Assembly: GCA_958496175.1 (NCBI GenBank)
Contig: OY292277.1
Location: forward strand, 44,341,050-44,405,049
Reading direction: 5' to 3'
DNA length: 64,000 bases
DNA from: Sisyra terminalis
Taxonomy: Eukaryota; Arthropoda; Insecta; Neuroptera; Sisyridae
Each line of letters opens with the position of its first letter. Positions within the stretch are counted from its first letter, which is position 1. Of this stretch, positions 55,440 to 64,000 are shown piece by piece. Under the pieces are notes generated by a model. The model made no database searches, was not told the DNA's origin, and saw nothing but the letters and a program-made list of their open reading frames with translations. Position numbers and translations under genes: made by a program.

Positions 55440-56945
55440 TTTCTTTTCTGTTAATTTTTTGTAGTAATTTTTTGTAAAAAAAAATTATTTGATTGATTTA
55501 TTGATATACCAACGAAACGTGTAATTCCTTGAAAATTCCAATATTCTGCAGTTAAAACGTGAAATTCCAAAAAAGTATGTTAAATACGTTTTAAAAATTC
55601 AGTTGCATCTGCTTGAAAAACTGACATTTTATACAGAATGCTAAAAATTTAAAATAATCCGAGCATGTAAAGACTTTGTAGAAATATTATCTCCGTTCTG
55701 GCTGTGAAAGGATAAGACAACTTTTTACAGGCAACAAGCCAGACAAAGACGTAACAATGACAGATTAAAGCAATTTATTAAACGACAACCTCTAGATATT
55801 CATCCTTAATGCCCTCCAGCTATCTATCGCTACCGTATACGGGGTGAAACACGGTGGCGGAAAATAGGCTTAGCATTTGCAAATGTAATCTCCTTTTAGT
55901 ACTCGGTAAGCCGACATTTTTCTTAAAATATTACGATAAACAGCAAAAAAATGTTAATTGCAACAATTCCCCGCCATTATATCGGCCACGTGGATTTTTT
56001 CTTTCCCTAGTCGAAGATTTAATTTATCACCTTCACCGCGTGTTGTGACCCTTAATTTTTTATCGATAGCCAACCACCCTTTTCTAATCTGTTAAAGTAT
56101 ATGGAGATTCTGCTCCTTTTATCCGATTTAAATCACTTTATTTGCTTTGAATCTTTGTTGGCGATTCGATTCAACCTTTTCGGAAAGTGATTAATTTCAA
56201 ACCGTTCGACCGATATTTAATTTAGCAGATCCGTTCCGATTTAATTTCAAAATAATGAAGTGCTTGACAAATATGAGCAAAAATTCGATGGAAATCGAGA
56301 GTTTTCGGGGCAAACTCTCGTTAATGGGTGATTAAATCTGAGGTGGATGACCCTTAACACTTTTATACATATTTTTCATGTTAGGTATTATGAATTCATT
56401 GTTTTTCTCATAAATTTTAAGAGCTCAATGTTACATAAAAAGGCAACCTTTTTTGAAGATGAAAGCTTCAAAGCTCAGTTATAGATTTAATTTAATATCA
56501 CCAGGAAAAGTTTTCAAACTATATTTTTCCAAGGTGCATTGTCCATTTTTGATAGGGTTGATCATTTGATATCACATCTAAGTACAACCTTACTCTACTC
56601 ATTAAATCGGAAATTTTCTTAAGCGGCTTAAATTACTCTTATTTTAATGCTAGAGGGTGCTATACGTAAAAAGACAAATTAACGATGGTTTTTTTTTTGT
56701 AAGCTGTTTGGGAGAATAAAATCAAATTAACCAAATATGAAACAGTCACGTAAAAAAAAGATGAGAAAGTAGGGGTGGTTTTTCTATTTGTTTTTCTAAT
56801 ATAAGAAGAAATGCTGCTTCATTGCATTATCTAACATATAATCGATAAAAATTAAAGTGCAATACAGTAATGAATAAGAATAACTTTGATTTAAGTTCTC
56901 AAATAAATAAGCTATCCGGTAGAAATTGAAATCTCTCAATTATTG
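55440..56945. other. Stretch with no recognised gene
   Basis: A less AT-rich part at about 55840-56060 has a 64-codon plus-strand frame that I cannot assign. No repeat ends seen. Confidence 0.35.
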
Positions 56946-56952
56946 TAGCTAA

Positions 56953-57137
56953 AGCAGGCCATTCACGCTCCAACTTGCAGTCCAACTTGTGGTCCGACTT
57001 TCGAAGTTGGATCTAAAGTCAGACCGTGAATGGTGCTGTTGGAAGTTGGATGTCTAGTTGGACTAGTCGGATCATTTAGGCGACCCAACTAGTAATCCGA
57101 CTAGCAGTACTGAAAATCGGAGCGTGAATAACCTGCT
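56953..57137. mobile_element. 185-bp PIF/Harbinger-type MITE
   Basis: The ends AGCAGGCCATTCACGCTCC and, on the other strand, AGCAGGTTATTCACGCTCC are near-perfect inverted repeats, flanked by TAA at 56950-56952 and 57138-57140. A three-base TWA duplication fits PIF/Harbinger. The inside has repeated CCAACTTG/AGTTGGA words giving secondary palindromes. No coding capacity. Confidence 0.8.
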
Positions 57138-57618
57138 TAAAGGAACATCTAAATGATTAAGTTTATAAAATGGCCTAATTGCTTAACTTTGTTCAAATTA
57201 AAAATTTAAACACAAAAGGGGATACAAAGGTGAACCTAAAACTTCCTTATTAATTAAATTATAGCCAAATCCTGGACAATTCACTGGAAAAATCACTGAC
57301 GGATTTTCATGAATATTGTTGTTTTTTTATGAAAGACGTAGGATTAAAAAAAGTTAAACAAATCTATACTTCTTTTCCTCGATACTCCTATAAAACTATC
57401 AATGGTTAAAATTTTTATATGCAATGGTTATATTAGCTAATATTATAGCTCATATTCTTATCTGTTGTTTGGGTACCTAGTAAAGCTGCAAATAGGGAGA
57501 AAAAAGAACAAATTGGCAGCAGATAGGATCCATACATTTTCCATAATTTTTTTTCGATATGGTTCACTAAGACGAGATTTTAAGAGCCTAAGATTGCTTA
57601 AGGATTATTGTCTATTCT

Positions 57619-58190
57619 GGGTTCCTAATTCACCCATTATAAGCCGAGAAGTCAAGCAAATTTCAGCAACCAAGATTCTATTCAACTAGTTCAGTACTGG
57701 GATCGAAGATCCCTAGCTATTATAGTCGCTATATAGAAAAAGTACTGCATTCGAGCAAAATACGAGAAGTAATTTTATCTTCTATTTACCAGAATCTGGA
57801 TATCGGAAGACTCAACAGTATCCTAATAATATGAAGAATGAAGATGCCTCTTAAGTTAAAATTATTGGTTAAGAGATCTGTCACTAAACTATTTTGAGAT
57901 CTAGGGTTCCTAATTCACCCATTATAAGCCGAGAAGTCAAGCAAATTTCAGCAACCAGCGACCAAGATACTGTTCAATTAGTTTAGTAATGGGATCGAAG
58001 ATCCTCAGCTATTTTAGTTACCATACAGAAAGAGTACTGCATTCCAGCAGAATACGAGAAGCAGTTTCATCTTTTGTTTGCCAGAATTTGGATATCGGAA
58101 GGTTCAACAGTATCCTAATAATATGAAGAATGAAGATGCTTCTTAGGTTACAATGATTGGTTAAGTGACCTGTCACTAAACTACCTTGAG
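57619..58190 (+). repeat. Two-copy tandem duplication, unit 285 bp
   Basis: GGGTTCCTAATTCACCCATT starts at 57619 and again at 57904. The phrases ATCGAAGATC, GTACTGCATTC and CAACAGTATCCTAATAATAT follow in each. The copies differ by about one base in ten and one short insertion. Unit 1 overlaps an unassigned 74-codon frame at 57465-57686. Confidence 0.8.
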
Positions 58191-58639
58191 ATCTACTGAA
58201 ATTTGGTATTTCACCACTTCAATTTTGACAAAGGTTTCTCATTATTCTTTTAGTGTATTTTTGCCCATTGATATTACTTCATAAGTAACAAAGAATAGTG
58301 TAAAACCATTCTTTAATGGTTTAGTTAATCACTGTTGTTGTGACAACAATAGTTCTGAACCAACGAATGGTAACGCCATTTCTGGACGGGTACGTAATTC
58401 TGCCTTTTCATTTTCCAGTAGGTATACCCTTAAGACCCGGTACCCAGCCCAATGTTATTTGGTTTTTGGCGGCCAGACTTTAGAAATATTTCAATGGAGC
58501 ACAGAAAAAATCCTGGGTTTTTACTAATTAAATTCTAATCTCAAAAGTAATTTCACAATTTACAATATAATTTTTTACCAGTATAGCTAAGAAAAAATAA
58601 TTAAAAGGGCTTCATTTTTTAAAAAAAATGGTTTTTCAT

Positions 58640-58880
58640 AATTTTTATTTGATGTTTTCGAAGAAGAACTAGAAAATGCTAAGAAAAAAGGAAGAAGTCG
58701 AATAAAAATTCGGTTTTTGCTTATTAAAAAGAGGAATAGACTATAATTAATTGGTCATCATTTTTAAAGGAAATTATTTATCATAATTTATATTTGATGT
58801 TTTCGAAGAAAACCTAGAAGATGCTAAGAAAAAAGGAAGAAGTCGGATGGAAATCCGGTTCTTATTAAAAAGAGGAATTG
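58640..58880 (+). repeat. Two-copy tandem duplication, unit about 145 bp
   Basis: TTTGATGTTTTCGAAGAA begins at 58648 and 58793, followed in both by ATGCTAAGAAAAAAGGAAGA and TTATTAAAAAGAGGAAT. No coding function is visible. Confidence 0.75.
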
Positions 58881-58884
58881 ACTA

Positions 58885-60610
58885 TCCTGATTTAAATAAC
58901 CTTGCCAGGAGCAGATGATACTAATCGGAATTATTTAATTACAAGGGAAACTAATGCCGTCTAGGAGAGGAGAAATGAGAAAAAAAATATGGTTTGCAAT
59001 AATTTTTTCATTTTCTCTAACATCCACTGAATCAAACAAAGATAAAATTTAATATTCTTTTCCAAATTATATAAAACAGTTGTTTAAATCGAAAGTTATT
59101 GTTTTTAAAGGAAAAAAAAACCTTTGATAAAACTGGAATATGTCTAATCGATTTAACCAACAAGCAAATATTTTAATAAATTCCAATAAAAATGTCTCTT
59201 TTGGTGACATCTTTCCCATTTTTTTTTTGCCCGTCCCTTTTTCGGCTATCGCCGAAACCATTCTCTTTAACAAACTAATACTTTATTCGAAACATTTCTA
59301 CATTTTAAATGAAAACCCATTCCCTCTTGTACAGTACGTGAATACTATTCAATTCATCCCCAATTTATGTGCTGTAGGTATGGGTAAACCTAATCCTGTT
59401 TGGTTTGTACTGTATTTTAATATCATACTCATACCCCATCTGTTGCTGATCGAACCGATATAAATTCTGTGATCCCAATATGTAATTTTCCGTACCTCCA
59501 CCGACCGGTTTATTAATGATATCTAATGATACCTTCTATTAAGTTTTAATTGAGAAATAAAAAAAAACAGATCAGCTTAAAAATGAAAATGAGAAGAAAA
59601 AAAAGCGTAAAATGATTGAATTTTTTTTACCATTTTATGTGCACGTACGTTAACATTAATTGATGTAATTATAATTGAAATAATTAATCTTAATTTTCCG
59701 TGTCATTAGATTCGATTGATTAATATTTTCTTTTTTTCAGCTATTGAAAAACGATATTTCCGCAGATGAATAAATCGAGATTTATGATTCAAAATGTGAG
59801 CTTTTTGCCGGAGCTTCACTAAAACTGATCAAGTTAAATGATGCCAGTGTGTGATGGGAATAGTTGCGGGAATGTATGATCGTTTTAAAATATTTGCTTT
59901 TCACTTTGCTGGCGCGCATTTAGCTGAGATAACTTCTAAATGTTGCGAATAAACTAAATTCATTTTCCTTGGGAAAATCCATCAACTCATGTTGCAGCAT
60001 TGGGTGGTGAAAAGGCGTCAAATTTACGCCAATGGAACTGAATAAACTCGACATTATCTTCTTTATACGAATATTTCAAATGTGCCATTTATTAAATGTG
60101 TTTGATGCAATAATGCAGATGCTAAAAATTTTTTTCTTTTTTTTTTTGTGAAGTGAAAAGCCGTTGAGTCGGTCATTTTTCATTTGAACATGATAGATGG
60201 AGGCAATGAGAGTTATTAAAGAAATAAAACGAGACACTGTCAATGGAAATTATGCTAAATTAATGTCACAGCATTTGTGAACCCGCACCCTTGGGAACAT
60301 CAGAAATTTTAAATATTTTTTCATTTATACTTCTACTATTATCTATTTAATTATTTTCCTCAAATGCCATCTTATATTTGAATTTATATCGTAATCGTGA
60401 CCATTAAAACTTTTCCTTTTTAGCCAAATATTTTCTTATTTGCTGAATTATAAAAATAAATTCATCAATAACTGGTTTACACAAATATGATCTCTTTATC
60501 AACAATACTTTTGTTTAGCAATAATCTTTTTACAATCCAATTTTGGAGATTTACCAAGCTTACATCTTCCCAGAATACTTTCTGATTCATTGAGGATTGG
60601 ATTCCCATAA
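58885..60610. other. Stretch with no recognised gene
   Basis: A 107-codon plus-strand frame (59140-59460) is hydrophobic and AT-driven with no family resemblance; an antisense frame overlaps it. No repeat ends or exons are supported. Confidence 0.35.
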
Positions 60611-60619
60611 TTCTTATTA

Positions 60620-61242
60620 CCGTCTTTTTCCGAAAATAAGACACTATCATACTTTCTTTTTAGGTTCAAATACGGTACTGGGCATATTTTTGGGGGAGGA
60701 ATTCAAGTACGATAAGTAGATCTATATATTTTTGTTTAGTATTTATTTTTATGTAGAAATTTAAATTAACTCAATTACATTCATGGCTTCTTCTGGAACA
60801 TTATTGTAATGGATTATTATTATCTGGAACATTATTCTTCTGGAACATAAGTTATCAAATTTTGAATTTCATTCTAATTTTCCTGCAAATCCATTTCCTG
60901 TGGAATTATTGGTTCGAATCTCTCATGTCTTGTAATATAGCTACCATTAAATGAAAACTTATTGTCTAAACTCTTAAGTAGCCTGTTTGTACTGCATTGG
61001 AATCACAAATTTTAGTTATTTTATCCCGTGAATTTTGTACCAAAATAATTTTTATGCAATTCTCTGAAATGTTGAGCGGCTAAGGCTACCTAGTTAATTC
61101 AACAGTATTTTAAACGAATCATGTTTCTCATATTATTTAAACAAAGGCTTATTTTCGGGAGAGGGCTTATATTCCAAAAAATTCCCAAACCACCACGCTA
61201 TGGCTCATTTTTGGGGAATGTTTTATTTTCGGAAATAAACGG
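60620..61242. mobile_element. TA-flanked MITE with CCGTTT-type ends
   Basis: The left end CCGTCTTTTTCCGAAAATAA and the right end, on the other strand, CCGTTTATTTCCGAAAATAA are inverted repeats, with TA on both sides (60618-60619 and 61243-61244). Subterminal words GGGCATATTTTTGGGGGAGG and GGCTTATTTTCGGGAGAGGG are related. It has no transposase, and TA duplication suggests Tc1/mariner-type mobilisation. Confidence 0.7.
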
Positions 61243-61359
61243 TACTTTATTAATCCAAAATATCTTAACGACTTTAAATTAATATCAATTTGGAATAATG
61301 TCATATCAACAGAAAGAAAGACTTTTGAATATAATATTTAAATATTTTTTTTCAGAAAT

Positions 61360-62270
61360 CGCTCAACTTGATGAATAGCAGCAGATACGCCTACCTCCAA
61401 AAAAATATTGAACAGTTCTACCAAGTTCTACATTGATTTTTAAAATCAGTGAGTTATCAACACAATAGAGTTATAACAACTGGAGGAATCAAAAATATTC
61501 AAAAAAGTACTCCATCGATAATGCAAATCTAAAACATATCAGCTTATGGAGTTGCGTGGAAATGGATACTACAATCGAAGGAAGATTCTATCAATTGTTA
61601 ATAAGTTAAGAACACGAGATACCTCGCGACCTCCGGATGAAGCTAAGAATTTGGATCATCTCGAAGGGTGCTGAAAAAATATAATTTCAGGGTGGTGTTC
61701 AAGCCTCTTACGAAAATATCCTGTACTCTTCCTTCCTCGAAGGACAAGGCCCCAGTTTTGGACCAACCTGGAGTATACAGAATCCCCTGTTCATGTGGAA
61801 AGCGATATATATTGGTGGAATCGGGAGATTCGTGAATACACGATTGAAGGAAAATCGTAGAAATATAAAGTATGGTCAAATCGACCTCTCAGCTGTGGCT
61901 GACGTTGTTTGGCTACTGGAAATTCTCTCTTCTTCTCGTGGCTTTTTCAAAAGAAAGCACCCAGAAGGAATAGAGATCGAAAAGAATCCCAATAACACCA
62001 ACAGGGATAGTGGTTTTGGACTTCATCCTACTTGGAAAGGGATTCTCCCGGTTTTTTAGTTGAATAGCTCTTCAACTAAAAAGAGAAGGATTATTCCCCT
62101 CTTCTCTTTTTGTTTGACTTGCTCTTCTACTTTAAACATTTTTAATATTCCACCCACCATTAACAGTATATAAGACGACTTGAGGAGCATTCTAAAATTA
62201 GTTTCGGAGCAATTACGTCTTGAAGATGCGACCCGGAGAGGTTGCGAAACGTTGGTGACATAGTCAATAT
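61360..62270 (+). pseudogene. Penelope-like retroelement, C-terminal GIY-YIG fragment
   Basis: The frame through 61672-61790 reads VVFKPLTKISCTLPSSKDKA, then PGVYRIPCSCGK, the start of a Penelope GIY-YIG endonuclease. After a one-base frameshift the next frame (61793-62056) gives YIGGIGRFVNTRLKENRRN and ends IEIEKNPNNTNRDSGFGLHP, the family's usual C terminus. Upstream words (about 61380-61640) fit the part after the reverse transcriptase. The RT core is missing. The 3' flank at 62213-62262 holds a hammerhead-like remnant. Confidence 0.85.
62213..62262 (+). ncRNA. Decayed hammerhead-like motif at the Penelope 3' end
   Basis: CTTGAAGA (62219-62226), T, a 6-bp stem GCGACC/GGTTGC (one G-U) with loop CGGAGA, then GAAAC (62246-62250) GTTGGTGAC. 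The first core block has an extra T compared with CTGANGA and no good NUH triplet follows, so it is probably inactive. Its position matches where hammerheads are known in Penelope-like elements. Confidence 0.4.
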
Positions 62271-62289
62271 TTTATCATGGTTTTGGATC

Positions 62290-63270
62290 CAAAGGCCACA
62301 ATCTTTTCTTTAAAGAGTTGTATTTTGACATATTTCCTTCTTCAACTATGGATTCCTAGTAATCAAGGAATCTCAAACAAAATCGCGTTTAAATATGGGT
62401 AACCCTTTTACTTTCCAAAAGTTTTGACTTCCAAAGAATTTCATGATTCAAAAATCGAAAAATTTATGATAGAATGCAAGTTTTAAGTTTCATCAAATAT
62501 CCATCATTACTTTTCTGTTTGATTCTTTTATATATGTACATTGTACAAAGATTAAGACAATCGTCCATTTTATTTCAAATAATTAATCTTTATTGATATT
62601 TACTCTTTTACATCCATAGAGGAACAAAATAGATAAATATGATAATAATTAGTTAGTTATTTGACGAAGATATTCAAAGGCTTTAATATCATGAATTTTC
62701 GGGGCAGTGAAACTTCTTGATAGTTGAAAATCCTGCCTAATGAAAAGGTTATTTATAATTAAACGCGATTTGGTAGAAATTTCATGGTTAATCTTACAAA
62801 GGAAGTGTAAGGCCTTGGGGCTACGGATTTAGATCAAATTTTGTATAATGGCAGATTTAGTTTCCCCATTGATAAAGTTGTATGGTTATAGGGACCACTA
62901 CTCAATTTTTTATGGTATTTGCAATAGATATCTAATGGAGTTTAATCATGCTACGCTAAACCCATCATGGGCAATCGTTTGCTACAGAACTGAATTTAAT
63001 GAGTGAATTGTATCTTTAATTGCAAATATCTAAAAAAATTATTCGGTTGTGACCCCTATAGCCTTTACCAACAGGAAGACTAAATAATCTATCCTACAAA
63101 ATTTGAATTAAATTCGTGACCTTAAGACCTTGCACTCGCATAATAAAACTTAAATAGAGATACGGAATTCCCAAAACAAAAAAAAAAAACTTCTCGGAAA
63201 TAGATGACGTCAAAAAGAAGTATGCAACCACGTGGGAAAACAGTCTAACAGGAGTGCTTTATAATATGAA
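62290..63270. other. AT-rich stretch with no recognised gene
   Basis: No exon or repeat could be supported. Confidence 0.4.
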
Positions 63271-63274
63271 TTTC

Positions 63275-63337
63275 TAAACTTAAAAAACCGAACACATTTT
63301 TCAATGAGGTGCGGCTCACATAAAAGGTTAAGAAGCA
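63275..63337. mobile_element. Fragment of the 12.2-kb hAT MITE family
   Basis: ACATTTTTCAATGAGGTGCGG followed by AAAAGGTTAAGAAGCACTT matches the right half of the element at 12248-12450. The left half is missing. Confidence 0.5.
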
Positions 63338-63348
63338 CTTCTCAAAAG

Positions 63349-63544
63349 CAAAGGTCCCTAACCGTTTTGAGCTTTAAAGCATATTCTGAGATGTCAGTCA
63401 AATGCTGAGTAATATTTATATTTTAAAATAAATTTACTGTTACAAATTGTTCATCCTAAATATAAAAAATACAAAGAAACTTCAATATTTTATTACAGTC
63501 ATCTGGCATCGTGGTGCCCACTGACAAAGAGTTCGGGACCACTG
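63349..63544. mobile_element. Possible hAT-type MITE
   Basis: CAAAGGTCCCTAACCGTTTT at the left and, on the other strand, CAGTGGTCCCGAACTCTTTG at the right form imperfect inverted repeats of hAT form. No target duplication is evident, so ends or age are uncertain. Confidence 0.45.
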
Positions 63545-63549
63545 GTTTA

Positions 63550-64000
63550 GAGTTTAAAGATTAATCGGTGATACAGAAGTCATAGATAAAAAAAGGAGAA
63601 AAAACCTGCTTAATTCTTATTCGTAGCTAAATCGATAAATCATCGATTTCAAATTTTTGACAATTGGATTGTTTCAATCCAAATAATGTTCGGTTTTTAT
63701 TGTGGTTAAGAAAAAAATTACACTTAAACTAAATGACCAATAATTGTTGATGTTTGAGGGGAAATAATTTAAGTAAATGAGGAAAACTTCTTCTATTTAT
63801 GTACTATTAAATTCTGAAAATTTTCCAAAGAAATCATTTTATGAAAATTCAAAAAAAAAAAATAAAAAATCACGTTTTAAAAGTTTATATTTTTTGTATA
63901 GCAATTTATAATTTGAAGAGTTAGAAGAAAAATTTTTGAATTCATTTTTGCCGTCGCTATAGCAAGACAAAGAGGATGATAGGGAAACGTGAATGCTACT
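63550..64000. other. AT-rich stretch with no recognised gene
   Basis: Nothing recognisable to the window edge. Confidence 0.4.

Noticed and set aside
59140..59460. 107-codon plus-strand frame
   Set aside because: AT-driven hydrophobic composition, overlapped by an antisense frame, no recognisable domain.

Overview
This is an AT-rich, gene-poor stretch of a eukaryotic nuclear genome, almost certainly an insect. The clearest exons match insect atypical protein kinase C, and the repeats (DD41D mariner-like, jockey-type LINE, Penelope, Helitron, hAT MITEs) suit an insect, perhaps a beetle; the order is my inference. There are spliceosomal introns and no bacterial-type operons.

The only well-supported protein genes lie in a cluster at 28.4-31.3 kb. 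Two exons of aPKC (PB1 domain, minus strand) lie beside an intact minus-strand Nudix hydrolase of the NUDT8/CoA-pyrophosphatase type. That gene shares a short divergent promoter region with a plus-strand proteasome assembly chaperone 2 gene (PSMG2). The rest of aPKC was not found between 28.4 kb and position 1, so either its next intron is longer than 28 kb or its exons are too short or diverged for me to see. An ORF at 13.5 kb ends in a good splice donor in the same phase as aPKC exon 2 and may be an alternative first exon.

Most of the remainder is transposable-element debris, often nested. It includes hAT-type elements with 8-bp target duplications (4.7, 12.2, 18.5, 39.6 kb, probably 2.6 kb), TA-flanked elements (35.9, 60.6 kb), a TAA-flanked PIF/Harbinger-type MITE (57.0 kb), two Helitron-like elements (46.3-49.5 and 54.7-55.1 kb), a tandem pair of broken DD41D transposases (6.6-7.9 kb), two dead jockey-type LINEs (21.6 and 50.6-52.1 kb) and a dead Penelope element (61.4-62.3 kb).

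Two signals look most novel. First, several unrelated-looking inverted-repeat elements carry in their arms a motif with the layout of the minimal type I hammerhead ribozyme (CTGANGA, hairpin, GAAAC, short loop, NUH). They occur at 2.9, 8.4, 24.9, 32.7, 35.5, 46.7 and 55.2 kb, with a decayed form at 4.9 kb. Hammerheads are known from Penelope-like retroelements, and the Penelope relic at 61-62 kb ends with a related motif, so these may be Penelope-dependent non-autonomous elements. Second, at 43.2-43.4 kb the minus strand shows heat-shock elements, GAGA tracts, CCAAT boxes and a TATA box spaced as in an hsp promoter. No hsp coding region follows; it points into a degenerate tandem array of about 430-bp units (about 40.3-42.9 kb). 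That layout resembles the Drosophila heat-shock lncRNA locus hsr-omega and deserves an expression test.
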